From assembly GCF_946482605.1 (NCBI RefSeq), contig NZ_CAMLSE010000001.1, positions 558,001 through 622,000 of the forward strand: a stretch of DNA of 64,000 bases, written 5' to 3'. The translations under genes were made by a program, and so were the position numbers. The notes beneath the pieces are model-generated. The model saw only the letters and a list, made by a program, of their open reading frames with translations. It had not been told where the DNA came from and ran no database searches. The stretch is from an uncultured Dyadobacter sp. GTDB taxonomy: Bacteria; Bacteroidota; Bacteroidia; Cytophagales; Spirosomataceae. Of the stretch, positions 1 through 8,965 are shown in pieces. Positions within the stretch are counted from its first letter, which is position 1; every line of letters starts with the position of its first letter.

Positions 1-1
1 T

Positions 2-892
2 TTGATGAACCGCATTCTGCCGCAGGTAACCGGGTTCACGAGCCTGACGGCGAATCTGGGAGAACTGGGGAACAGGGGTATGGAACTGAATTTAAACACG
101 GTCAATGTCCGGACCGCTGAAATCAGCTGGAGTTCCAACTTTGTATTTTCCTTTAATAGAAATAAAGTGAAGAAACTGTTTGGGGACGTTGGCAAATACA
201 CCCTGCTGGGTGAGCAGAGAAACGGGGAAGTTCCCGATTTTTCCAACCAATGGTTTCCGGGGCAGCCTCTCGATGTGATATGGGATTATGATGTGGTGGG
301 GATCTGGCAAACGGACGGATCGCAGGAGGCGGCCAAATACAACATGCAGCCCGGAGATTACAAGGCAGTCGACGTGAACAATGATGGTAAGTATGTTGAT
401 TTGCAGGATAAAAAGTTCATTGGCTATGATGCTCCGAGGTACCGTCTGGGTCTGCGGAACGATCTCCGTTTTCTTAAAAACTTTACCGCCTCTGTTTTTG
501 TACGTGCCGAACTTGGGCACTTAGGCGCTTATAATCCGGCATTGAACGGCGGCTGGGACCAGAACGACCGGTTCAACCGAAACGTAGGGCCGGTTCCCTA
601 CTGGACGGCCGACAGGCCCAACAACGAATATCCCCGGCTCAATACCTACCTGGCGGCGTTCGGGGGCGGGATCATGATCTACAAGCCACGGTCGTTTGTG
701 AGGGTTCAGGACGTTTCACTGGCGTACGACATTCCGCGCGAAGTGCTTAAAAGGTTGAAAATGAACAATGCGCAGGTGTTTGGCTCGGTGAGAAACCTGG
801 CTACATTCTCGAAATGGCCGGGCTGGGATCCGGAGTCCGGTATGAACCCGATGCCGCGCAACTACACGCTGGGGCTAAGTCTGTCATTGTAA
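2..892 (+). CDS. SusC/RagA TonB-linked outer membrane protein, C-terminal part (5' end outside window)
   Basis: The frame is open from the window edge, so this is the last 296 or so residues of a protein usually near 1000 residues long. It corresponds to the distal strands of the 22-stranded TonB-dependent barrel. Family signatures seen are the late-barrel motif QPGDYKAVDVNNDG, which matches the common PGD-x-K-x-x-D-x-N-x-D-G pattern, and the terminal segment with RNLATFSKWPGWDPESG followed by a short beta-strand ending in SLSL. SusC proteins import glycans or other large nutrients across the outer membrane together with the SusD lipoprotein encoded immediately downstream. The plug, any STN domain and any regulator lie upstream of the window and cannot be judged. 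Confidence 0.93.
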   Translation: MMNRILPQVTGFTSLTANLGELGNRGMELNLNTVNVRTAEISWSSNFVFSFNRNKVKKLFGDVGKYTLLGEQRNGEVPDFSNQWFPGQPLDVIWDYDVVGIWQTDGSQEAAKYNMQPGDYKAVDVNNDGKYVDLQDKKFIGYDAPRYRLGLRNDLRFLKNFTASVFVRAELGHLGAYNPALNGGWDQNDRFNRNVGPVPYWTADRPNNEYPRLNTYLAAFGGGIMIYKPRSFVRVQDVSLAYDIPREVLKRLKMNNAQVFGSVRNLATFSKWPGWDPESGMNPMPRNYTLGLSLSL

Positions 893-916
893 GTGATTTG
901 TAAAAAAGACAACTCT

Positions 917-2698
917 ATGAAAACAGGTAATATACTTTCGCTGATTTTGCTGTTAATGCTCCCGTCCTGTTCCCAGGACTGGTTGAAACCGGAGCCGCTT
1001 TCGTTTTACGCGCCTGAAAATGTGTATGTGGATGAAGCCGGTTTTGAATCCGGACTGGTGAATTGCCGGAAGGAAATGAATGCGGATAATCACGGCGACC
1101 GCGCGGTTCACTTCCTGGCCCTCGATTTCATGTACACCGATCTGGCCTGTTCCATCGAGCAATGCGACTTTACCAAAAATACACCCAGCACGGTAGGTAG
1201 CCGGTCGGCTTTGCAGAATCTTTTCCTGAGAAGTTATGTGTATATCAAAAATGCGAACACGATCATTTCCAGGATCGACGCGATCACGTGGCCGGATCCG
1301 GCAGTCAGGAACCGGATTTTGTCGGAAGCCTATTGGTTCAGGGCATATTGGTATTACAGGCTGGTCAATTCCTACGGGGACATTCCCTGGATCGGGGAGG
1401 AACTGACGGACGCGAAACTGGACTACCGGTCGACCTCGCGCTGGGCGATCCTGGGGCAGTTGCAAAAGGACCTGGAATTTGCCCGGGAATGGTTGCCTGC
1501 CACCCCAGCCAAATTGGGAAACGTGACAAAAGGAGCCGTAAATCACCTGCTGGCCAAGATATACCTGGCCAATGGCGAATTCGACAAAGCCATCACAGCG
1601 ACTACCGAGGTCATCAATGGCCCGTATGCATTGATGAAACAGCGGTTTGGAGTGGATAAAGGCAGGCCGTACTATAATCTGATGTGGGACCTGCACCGGA
1701 TACAGAACAAAAACGCATCGGAAAATACCGAAACCATTTACGCGACCGTCGACAGGGCGGACCAGGCACCCGGCACCTGGTGGGATTTGAGAGGTACATT
1801 TTCGATGCGCCATTTCGGGCCTTCCTACTGGCGGGTCCTGGATGCCACCGGCAACCGCGCTACCAACTGGAATACCGTTTCCGGAGACTCGCTCGGCTCC
1901 GGCGATGCCGCCGTCCGCACCAATAATTACTTCATTTATTCGCTTTGGGCAGAAAAGAATGTCGCCTGGAATACCACCCCTGATCTGAGAAGGTCCAACA
2001 GCAACTGGATTGAAATGGGAGCCGCTACCGCCGAAATCGCGACCGTAAGGGACGGCTCGCCTAATCTGGGGGAGCCGCTGAGCAAGAAGTACCTGGCCAG
2101 CCTGGCCGACACGGTGGAAACCTGGTACAGTTGGCCTTATTATAAAACCTATACGCCTACGCCCAAAACGCCCTACTGGGTCCAGCCGCACGGCGGGCAG
2201 GGTGACTGGTACATTTTCCGCCTGGCCGAGACTTACCTGCTGCGGGCCGAAGCCTATTTTTGGAAAGGTCAGACCGGACTGGCGGCTGCGGACATTAACA
2301 CGGTCCGGGAAAGGGCGAAGGCACCCCTGATCACTGCCGCGGATGTTACGCTCGACTACATTTTCGACGAGCGTGCCCGTGAGCTTTATATGGAAGAACC
2401 AAGGCATTCGGAAATGGTGCGGGTTTCGTTTACGCTGGCCAAACTCGGTAAAGAGGGGTACAGCCTTTCCGGGATCACGACAAAGAACTGGTACCACGAC
2501 CGCGTCATGCGGGTTAACCATTTTTACAAAACACCCCGCTTTCAGATATTCGGCAATACCGCCACCCTGCTGCCTCAGCATATGCTGTGGCCCATCCCGC
2601 AGAGTGTGATCACGGCCAACACGCTGGGGAGGATCAACCAGAACTTCGGCTATGATGGCGCAGAATTAAATGAAGCACCCCTTGAAACTATTCCCTAA
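917..2698 (+). CDS. SusD/RagB family nutrient-binding outer membrane lipoprotein
   Basis: A 593-residue surface lipoprotein that caps the SusC barrel and captures substrate. The start is placed at the ATG at 917 rather than the in-frame GTG at 893, because only this gives a clean lipoprotein signal (MKTGNILSL... with lipobox LPSC). TPR-like SusD features are seen: SEAYWFRAYWYYRLVNSYGDIPW in two pieces near residues 135-160, and the C-terminal helix ERARELYMEEPRHSEMVR. It starts 24 bases after the SusC stop, so the two form a standard pair. The next gene lies 224 bases downstream, so co-transcription with the hydrolase is likely but not certain. The substrate cannot be read from sequence. Confidence 0.95.
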   Translation: MKTGNILSLILLLMLPSCSQDWLKPEPLSFYAPENVYVDEAGFESGLVNCRKEMNADNHGDRAVHFLALDFMYTDLACSIEQCDFTKNTPSTVGSRSALQNLFLRSYVYIKNANTIISRIDAITWPDPAVRNRILSEAYWFRAYWYYRLVNSYGDIPWIGEELTDAKLDYRSTSRWAILGQLQKDLEFAREWLPATPAKLGNVTKGAVNHLLAKIYLANGEFDKAITATTEVINGPYALMKQRFGVDKGRPYYNLMWDLHRIQNKNASENTETIYATVDRADQAPGTWWDLRGTFSMRHFGPSYWRVLDATGNRATNWNTVSGDSLGSGDAAVRTNNYFIYSLWAEKNVAWNTTPDLRRSNSNWIEMGAATAEIATVRDGSPNLGEPLSKKYLASLADTVETWYSWPYYKTYTPTPKTPYWVQPHGGQGDWYIFRLAETYLLRAEAYFWKGQTGLAAADINTVRERAKAPLITAADVTLDYIFDERARELYMEEPRHSEMVRVSFTLAKLGKEGYSLSGITTKNWYHDRVMRVNHFYKTPRFQIFGNTATLLPQHMLWPIPQSVITANTLGRINQNFGYDGAELNEAPLETIP

Positions 2699-2922
2699 CC
2701 CTTGATGAAGCGACTGTTCCCCGGCTGGCTTCCATTTAAACCGGAGCCGGCCAGGAGAATGGTCCATTCTTTAACCTTTTCATGCAAAGCCATTTCGCAG
2801 TACAGGATTTTCGAAATGAACATGGCTCCAATTTTGGTCCATTGTATGTACAACCGCTTTTTGAAAAACATGGTGAATAATGCAGCCTCAGGAAATAGTA
2901 TTTGCTTTAATCAAACCACCGC

Positions 2923-5334
2923 ATGAACAGTAAGTGGACCCTTTTATTCACATGGATGCTGCTGGCAAATCTCCCTGCTACGGCCGCATTGGCACGACAG
3001 GCTTCTCCTGTTCAGGCGAATCCCGATACGGTCATGCCGGGCACGGTTCCATTGGCTTTTGACAAGGACCTCTCGTACACGCTTCTGAACGAGGCGCATC
3101 GCTTCGTGGAAAAGAAAATAGCGGAAAGCGCTACAAACCCTAAGCAATACTGGAATCGTAATTTTTCCTCACGGGATGCCTACGAAGCCTCCGTCGAGCC
3201 TAATAGGAAACGCCTTAGAAAAGCATTGGGCATTGATGAAAAAGGCATTGAAAAAACCAGCTATAACCTTGGGTTGCCCGAGAAGCGCAGCGACGTTACC
3301 ATGGAACGCTTTGCCTATGACCGTGACTCGATCCTGGTGGCCGAGACTTCAAAATATCGCATTTATCAGGTGCGCTGGCCGGTACTGAGCCGGATTTCGG
3401 GCGAGGGCTTGCTGCTGGAACCCAAAGGTAAAGCAGCCGCCAATGTGGTTGCGATACCCGATGCAGACCAGACGCCCGAGCAACTTGCCGGACTTGCCGG
3501 GGGTATTGCTCCGCATTCTCAGTTTGCGCGTCACCTGGCCGAAAATGGCATGCGTGTCCTGATCCCGGTTCTGATCGACAGGTCGGCCGTATTTCCCGGT
3601 GAGCCGAAAGAGCAAACAAAGCGGGAATGGCTTTACCGGCAATCCTATCACATGGGCAAGCATTTGATCGGCTTTGAAGTGCAGAAAGTTTCGGCGGCGG
3701 TGGACTGGTTTGAACAGACCTATGGAACGAATGAAAACATCGGCGTCGCAGGCTATATGGAGGGTGGACTGATCGCATTTTATGCGGCGGCCGTCGATCC
3801 GCGCATTGATGTGACCTTAGTCAGTGGTTATTTCCAATCGCGTGAAAAGGTTTGGGACGAGCCCATTTATCGTAACGTCTGGGGGCTGCTGAACGAATTC
3901 GGCGACGCAGAAATGGCCACGCTTGTCGCGCCGCGACCGTTGATCGTCGAGTATAGTTCCATTCCGGAGGTGTGGGACGGTAAAAAGCGGGATTCAATCA
4001 ATTTGTACAAGTATACAGCCTACAAAGGCCATTTAGTAACGCCGGATTTTAACATTGTAGCCGGTGAATTCAAAAGGATAGACAAGCTTTTGAAGCCGGA
4101 TTTCCAATCCCGGGAACTGATCGCAATGGGCAAAGGCCAGCCCGTGGAATTCGGGTCGGGGGAAGCGCTGACTGTTTTTTGCAAAAAACTGAAAAAGAAT
4201 AGCCTGCTGCCGTTGTCGGGTGAAATGCCCAAAGACAGGCGAAAGTCATTTTCGCCTTCCGACCGGCAATTCCGGCAGGCCCGGGAAATAGACGACCATG
4301 TGCAATGGCTGCTGCGTGTGTCGGACTATGAGCGAAACAATTTTTTCTTATACAAAGTAATGCCTCAGCTGGGTACCCGAACGTGGAGCACCAGGAGTTA
4401 CCACCCCTATTATCCCGTGGAGCCGTTTGTTGAAAAGTCCAGGCCTTTCAGGACGATTTTTCAGAAGGAGATCATCGGAGAATTTGATGACAAGCTGGCT
4501 AGCCCGGCACCCCAAACCCGCAAGATCTATGACACCGTAAAATGGACAGGATACGAGGTGGTATTGAAGGTGTTCGATGGGTTATCGACCGCCGGGATCT
4601 TGCTGATTCCCAAAGACGTACGGCCCGACGAAAAAAGACCGGTAGTAGTTTTGCAGCACGGCCGGAACGGCGTGCCGGGCACGGTGATCGAAGGTAACAC
4701 CAGCTATAACGACATCGGAGCCCGCCTTGCCGACCAGGGGTTTGTAGTTTTCGCGCCGTTCGGCATTTACAACGGCGAAGACCGCTATCGCTGGCTAAGC
4801 CGTAAGGCGAACACGATGCAGAAAACGATGTTCTCATTTGTGCTTGCACAGCACCGGCAGATTCTCAGCTGGCTGCCGACACTTTCTTTCGTGGACAAAA
4901 ACAGGATTGCATTCTACGGCAAAAGTTATGGGGGCGAAATGGCCATGCGCATTCCTTCTATTCTGGAAGGGTATTGCCTGTCGGTTTGCTCGGGCGATTT
5001 CGGGGACTGGAGCCGCAAGGTGACGGACACTTACTGGCACAACAGCTTTATGAACACCATTGAATGGGAAATGCCGTATTTCAACATGGGAAGTACATTC
5101 AGCTATGCCGAAATGGCCTACCTGATTGCCCCGAGGCCCTTTATGGTGGAGCGCGGGCACGACGATCTGGTCCAGCCCGACGAATGGGTCGCCTATGAAT
5201 ATGCCAAGGTGAAATACCTTTACGACCAGCTCAACCTGGGCGATAAAACGGAAATTGAGTATTTTAACGGCGGGCACGCGTCGCGCAACGAAGGCGTTTT
5301 TAAATTTTTGCACAAACATCTGAACTGGCCCTGA
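2923..5334 (+). CDS. Secreted tandem alpha/beta-hydrolase (acetyl-xylan-esterase / dienelactone-hydrolase-like), N-terminal unit apparently inactive
   Basis: 803 residues with an N-terminal signal peptide (ATAALARQ near residue 25). Two alpha/beta-hydrolase units follow one another. In the C-terminal half the nucleophile elbow is intact (GKSYGG, Ser668), followed by APRPFMVERGHDDLVQPDEW, which supplies the acidic region, and YFNGGHASRNEG with the catalytic His. The N-terminal half shows the same order of motifs, but its elbow reads GYMEGG near residue 277, with Met where the Ser should be; it keeps APRPLIVEYSS and a KGH. So one unit should be a working serine esterase or lactonase and the other structural or binding. 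The gene follows SusD, so an ester-bearing glycan or glycoside is the likely substrate (inference). Confidence 0.85.
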   Translation: MNSKWTLLFTWMLLANLPATAALARQASPVQANPDTVMPGTVPLAFDKDLSYTLLNEAHRFVEKKIAESATNPKQYWNRNFSSRDAYEASVEPNRKRLRKALGIDEKGIEKTSYNLGLPEKRSDVTMERFAYDRDSILVAETSKYRIYQVRWPVLSRISGEGLLLEPKGKAAANVVAIPDADQTPEQLAGLAGGIAPHSQFARHLAENGMRVLIPVLIDRSAVFPGEPKEQTKREWLYRQSYHMGKHLIGFEVQKVSAAVDWFEQTYGTNENIGVAGYMEGGLIAFYAAAVDPRIDVTLVSGYFQSREKVWDEPIYRNVWGLLNEFGDAEMATLVAPRPLIVEYSSIPEVWDGKKRDSINLYKYTAYKGHLVTPDFNIVAGEFKRIDKLLKPDFQSRELIAMGKGQPVEFGSGEALTVFCKKLKKNSLLPLSGEMPKDRRKSFSPSDRQFRQAREIDDHVQWLLRVSDYERNNFFLYKVMPQLGTRTWSTRSYHPYYPVEPFVEKSRPFRTIFQKEIIGEFDDKLASPAPQTRKIYDTVKWTGYEVVLKVFDGLSTAGILLIPKDVRPDEKRPVVVLQHGRNGVPGTVIEGNTSYNDIGARLADQGFVVFAPFGIYNGEDRYRWLSRKANTMQKTMFSFVLAQHRQILSWLPTLSFVDKNRIAFYGKSYGGEMAMRIPSILEGYCLSVCSGDFGDWSRKVTDTYWHNSFMNTIEWEMPYFNMGSTFSYAEMAYLIAPRPFMVERGHDDLVQPDEWVAYEYAKVKYLYDQLNLGDKTEIEYFNGGHASRNEGVFKFLHKHLNWP

Positions 5335-5376
5335 ACGGGGGGCAGATAGAGGAGGGAATTGTTTTGAGTTGCTTTT

Positions 5377-6519
5377 ATGGTCATGATTGGTAAAATGAAG
5401 GTGCTTGCTTTGCTGGTAGTGTTCGGGCTGTTTTTCTGCGGGATACCTTCCCGGAAGGCGGAGCCGGTTGTGATTTCGATCAATGCGGTGGCGGGGCTGC
5501 AATTTGATCTGGTGCGGTTCAAAGTCAAGCCGGGAGCACCGGTGAAGCTGATCTTTACAAACAATGACGACATGAGTCATAACCTGGTGATTACCCGCCC
5601 GGGCGCCCGTGAGGAAGTAGTTAATGCAGCCCTTAACCTGGGTGACAAAGGCCCGGGCCAGCATTTTATTCCTGATTCTCCGAAAATCCTGTGGTCTGTT
5701 CCGGTGCTTTCTCCGGGCGAGAGCAAGGTGTTGATGTTCGATGCGCCGGCAGAGGAGGGCGTATACCCGTATGTATGCACTTATCCGGGCCACGGATTCA
5801 TCATGTACGGAGCCATGTATGTGACCGATGGAGAAATGCCGCCGATAGGGCAGGACCCGCACATTGATGCCAGTCGCCGAACGGAAGCCACGACGGGTGC
5901 AGGGCTTGGGCACGATCATGAAGGGGCCGCGACCGGAATCGAACTGACTGAATCGGGGCACCCCTACAAGCCGGTTGCCCCCTATATGTACCGCGTTTTC
6001 ATCGAGGGAGCCGGTCCGGCCGCGATTGCTGTGCGGTTGCCACACATGCTGTCGTATTGCTGGGACGCAGGAAGCTGCCGTTTGAGATATGCCTGGGGCG
6101 GCGCGTTCCTGGATCTGACTGATTTTTGGAAGGGGCATCAGGATGCACAGGCCAAGGTCATGGGCGAGATTTTTTACCGGGACCAATCGGCCTTCCCTTT
6201 GCGCGTTGGTGTTTTTGATAAAATTCCTGTTCCAAAATTCAAAGGCTACCGGCTCGTAAACAGGTATCCGGAATTCCGCTACGAACTGGACGGGGTCGAG
6301 GTTTTTGAAATGCTGGTTCCCAAGACCGATGGCTCGGGGCTGGTCCGGACATTCAGAATACCGAAATCAGACAAGGCGATCTGGTTTACCTTCGAACCCG
6401 GCGATGGGGTCACCTACACCACACCACAAGGCAGGGCCATCCGGAAGAGCCTGAAACTAATGCCGGTCCAGGCGAGGGAATTCTCAGTGATCATGACCAA
6501 AAAGAAAGGCGTCGAATGA
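5377..6519 (+). CDS. Cupredoxin (azurin/auracyanin-like) domain protein with C-terminal extension
   Basis: 380 residues, signal peptide at the N-terminus (alternative ATGs at 5383 and 5395). The first domain (residues about 30-150) is a type-1 copper domain. Ligands are His68 (DMSHN), Cys134, His139 and Met143 in C-x4-H-x3-M, the same spacing as azurin C112/H117/M121. After a His-rich linker (GLGHDHEG) a second region of about 210 residues contains SYCWDAGSCRLRYAWGG and a beta-rich tail; I do not assign this tail to a named family. The stop overlaps the next start by ATGA, so the two products are translationally coupled. The cupredoxin probably takes electrons from the neighbouring propeller dehydrogenase in the periplasm (inference from context). 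Confidence 0.85.
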   Translation: MVMIGKMKVLALLVVFGLFFCGIPSRKAEPVVISINAVAGLQFDLVRFKVKPGAPVKLIFTNNDDMSHNLVITRPGAREEVVNAALNLGDKGPGQHFIPDSPKILWSVPVLSPGESKVLMFDAPAEEGVYPYVCTYPGHGFIMYGAMYVTDGEMPPIGQDPHIDASRRTEATTGAGLGHDHEGAATGIELTESGHPYKPVAPYMYRVFIEGAGPAAIAVRLPHMLSYCWDAGSCRLRYAWGGAFLDLTDFWKGHQDAQAKVMGEIFYRDQSAFPLRVGVFDKIPVPKFKGYRLVNRYPEFRYELDGVEVFEMLVPKTDGSGLVRTFRIPKSDKAIWFTFEPGDGVTYTTPQGRAIRKSLKLMPVQAREFSVIMTKKKGVE

Positions 6520-7997
6520 TTAATCTTCAATATATAGGCGGGCTGATAGCACTTTTTCTGTCGACGACAGGTGCTGCGCAGGTTCAAAACGGCAGCTCGT
6601 ATGTGGTGGAATCCATTCCGATGCCGGAAGGACTTGTCGGTGAGACGGGTGCCATTGACTTCCTGCCGGATGGCCGCCTGGTTGCGTGCTTCCTGCGAGG
6701 AGAAGTGATGATTTATTCGCCCAGGACGAAGGAATGGCGGTTATTTGCTGAGGGTTTGCAGGAACCGCTGGGTATTTCGGTCGTCAGCATTACCGAGTTT
6801 TTAGTCATGCAGCGTCCCGAACTGACCCGCATTAAAGACACCGACGGCGACGGGCAGGCGGACCTCTATGAGACTGTGACCGATGATTTTGGCATTTCCG
6901 GCAACTACCATGAATACAACTACGGCCCGTTGAAAGACCAGCACGGAAACCTGTTTCTGGCATTCAACACCGCCTCACACAGGGGCCAGGTGATGAAAGA
7001 GTCGAGGGGCAAAATCGATACGATCAGTAAAGCTTATGCCAAACAGATGTTCTCTCCGGTGCCTTACCGGGGTTGGATCATGCAGCTCACGCCCTCGGGA
7101 CGTCTTGTTCCGTATGCGAGCGGGCTCCGGTCGCCGAATGGAATGGGATTCGATTTGAAGGGGAATCTCTTCGCGACTGACAACCAGGGCGACTGGGTGG
7201 GCACTTCGCCGTTGTATCATGTGGTCAAAGACCGGTTTTACGGTCATCCGGGCAGTTTGGTTTGGGCAAAGGGCTGGGACCGGGGCGATCCTTACAAGAT
7301 AGCGCCTGATACGCTGGATAAAATGCGTACAAAGCCCAGCGTGCTGTTTCCGCATAATGTCATCGCGAATTCGATTACGCAACCGTTATGCGACGCTACC
7401 AATGGGAAGTTTGGTCCGTTTGCCGGCCAGTTTTTTATCGGTGAAATGAACCAGGGAAGGATTGTCCGGGTAATGCTGGAAGAAGTGGGAGGGGCATTTC
7501 AGGGAGCATGCATTCCTTTTTTTGACGGAAATGGCCTGCGAAAGGGGAACAACCGCCTGGCATTTGCCCCGGACGGCAGCTTGTGGGTAGGGCAGGCGGA
7601 GCATGGCTGGGCCGGTGACAAGGGCATTCAACGGATTTCATTTACTGGCACGACACCCATGGAAATACAAAGTATGCAACTGACCAAAACGGGTTTTGAG
7701 TTGACATTTACGCAACCGCTTGACCATACTGCTGCGACCGATCTTGCCAATTACCGTTTTCGCAGTTACTTCTACGAATATCACAAAGCTTACGGATCGG
7801 ACCAGTTTGATGTGAAACCTGTTCCAGTGACGGAGATCCGTGTGTCCGGAGATTCCAGGAAAGTGTATGTGAGCTTGCAGCAGTTACAGGAAGGCTACAT
7901 TTACGAATTGACACTCGACAATATCAAAGCGGCCGACGGGAAACCACTTGCCCACAGTATCATTTGTTACACCGCAAACAGATTGAAGTCTGAATAG
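6516..7997 (+). CDS. Periplasmic beta-propeller dehydrogenase-like protein (membrane-bound dehydrogenase / sorbosone-dehydrogenase-like)
   Basis: 493 residues with a signal peptide ending near GAAQVQ. The body is a beta-propeller of the type found in PQQ-dependent sugar dehydrogenase relatives: DTDGDGQADLYETVTDD (a Ca-binding-like loop), YNYGPLKDQHGNLF, GLRSPNGMGFDLKGNLFATDNQGDWVGT in consecutive blades, then FIGEMNQGRIVRV. The last 110 residues form an Ig-like or fibronectin-like module without cytochrome c. No CxxCH is present, unlike the larger relative at 48238-51378. The start overlaps the upstream stop (ATGA), making an operon with the blue-copper protein. Whether PQQ is actually bound cannot be told from sequence. 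Confidence 0.8.
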   Translation: MINLQYIGGLIALFLSTTGAAQVQNGSSYVVESIPMPEGLVGETGAIDFLPDGRLVACFLRGEVMIYSPRTKEWRLFAEGLQEPLGISVVSITEFLVMQRPELTRIKDTDGDGQADLYETVTDDFGISGNYHEYNYGPLKDQHGNLFLAFNTASHRGQVMKESRGKIDTISKAYAKQMFSPVPYRGWIMQLTPSGRLVPYASGLRSPNGMGFDLKGNLFATDNQGDWVGTSPLYHVVKDRFYGHPGSLVWAKGWDRGDPYKIAPDTLDKMRTKPSVLFPHNVIANSITQPLCDATNGKFGPFAGQFFIGEMNQGRIVRVMLEEVGGAFQGACIPFFDGNGLRKGNNRLAFAPDGSLWVGQAEHGWAGDKGIQRISFTGTTPMEIQSMQLTKTGFELTFTQPLDHTAATDLANYRFRSYFYEYHKAYGSDQFDVKPVPVTEIRVSGDSRKVYVSLQQLQEGYIYELTLDNIKAADGKPLAHSIICYTANRLKSE

Positions 7998-8022
7998 CGC
8001 CAGCGGGATTTGTCGCCTGGTT

Positions 8023-8280
8023 TTAAGCTTCACTTACATGAATCAATGCATTTTCCAGGCTTTCATTGACAGCCAGTTCGCAGGACAGCGACTTCCTCCC
8101 GTTGATCTGCACCGTACAAGTCCCGCAGCTGCCCATGCCGGAACACAAGCCGAAGCCGGTTATAGGCAAGACATCCGCTATCACCGTCATCAAGGAAAAA
8201 TATTGCGCAGCCGTGACTTTCACCGGGTATTGCTGCCCTTCAAAAATCAGTGAGAAAGTGATTTGATTCTGATAGTCCAC
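8023..8280 (-). CDS. Small [2Fe-2S] ferredoxin-like protein
   Basis: 85 residues. Four cysteines fit a plant-type [2Fe-2S] fold: Cys46, Cys52, Cys55 and Cys67, spaced C-x5-C-x2-C-x11-C in GLCSGMGSCGTCTVQINGRK. The SCGTCTVxINGR core resembles the small subunits of molybdenum hydroxylases (CoxS/XdhC type), but the protein has only the first domain; the second, helical four-Cys domain is missing. No partner dehydrogenase subunit is adjacent. It is convergent with the upstream propeller operon, with 25 bases between stop codons. No signal peptide is visible, so it should act in the cytoplasm. Confidence 0.8.
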   Translation of the reverse strand: MDYQNQITFSLIFEGQQYPVKVTAAQYFSLMTVIADVLPITGFGLCSGMGSCGTCTVQINGRKSLSCELAVNESLENALIHVSEA

Positions 8281-8478
8281 AGCGCAATCCGGTCAGTTCA
8301 AAGCGTTCCTTGGAGACGGTGAATTTGAAGGGTCCACCATTTCTATGCCGTGTAAAGTAGGAATAAGTTGCTGATATGCAATTTCTCATTCGCAGGCTAT
8401 GCAAATTGGCCTGTGGTGATGTTACCAATAATTGACTTCACATTGCAACGTCTGGCGGAAAATTGGAGTCTTCTGTTC

Positions 8479-8931
8479 ATGCGACTGAATTTTATCCTGC
8501 TCATCTTATTGGCATTGACTGCCGTTTATTGCAAAAAAGAAAAGCAACCGGAGTCAGAACCGGAGCCTAAGCCTCTTGCTGACTTTGCGGTCATCTTTGG
8601 GTCATGGCGCTTATATGAAACCGAGTTCGTTCAAGGGGATTCATTAATCAGAAGAACAGCATCAGGAGAAGATGCTCAGACCATCCGGTTCCGATACGAT
8701 GGGATTATGCTCAATGAATTCGGGGAGCAGGAATGCTGCCATCCGGATTCTTATTTGTTGAACGGCGTATCACTAAAAGTCGTTACGGTAGGGTCACCGC
8801 CTCCGATCCAGTCGCAATGCCATTTGGTAGACTGTATGGGTTGTCCTGAATATAAGCTGATACAAAGCGCGGATAGCCTGGTTGTGGAATACTGCGGGGG
8901 ATATAAGAAGAAATATGTCAGGCCGCGATGA
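8479..8931 (+). CDS. Small lipoprotein, unrecognised family
   Basis: 150 residues from the ATG at 8479. The open frame extends further upstream, but only this start gives a signal sequence (MRLNFILLILLALTAVYC), with a lipobox-like AVYC. After an acidic/proline linker (PESEPEPKPL) the protein resembles the small lipocalin-like lipoproteins of Bacteroidota (GSWRLYETEFVQGDSL). Several Cys residues sit close together (ECCH, QCHLVDCMGC). No function can be assigned. Confidence 0.65.
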   Translation: MRLNFILLILLALTAVYCKKEKQPESEPEPKPLADFAVIFGSWRLYETEFVQGDSLIRRTASGEDAQTIRFRYDGIMLNEFGEQECCHPDSYLLNGVSLKVVTVGSPPPIQSQCHLVDCMGCPEYKLIQSADSLVVEYCGGYKKKYVRPR

Positions 8932-8965
8932 CTTTCCGGTAACAGAAGGTTTCCGGCAGGATAGT

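Noticed and set aside
953..2581. 542-codon open frame on the minus strand
   Set aside because: Lies fully inside the SusD gene, has low-complexity Gly/Arg/Pro composition and no domain; a shadow of the coding strand.
2702..2926. 74-codon frame between SusD and the hydrolase
   Set aside because: No signal, no motif, overlaps the next start by four bases; composition is not protein-like.
4834..6186. 450-codon minus-strand frame over the hydrolase and cupredoxin genes
   Set aside because: Antisense to two well-supported genes with clear motifs; its product is rich in His/Arg/Pro and looks like a shadow.
8240..8428. 62-codon minus-strand frame overlapping the ferredoxin start
   Set aside because: Out of frame with the ferredoxin, no recognisable features, overlaps the real gene.
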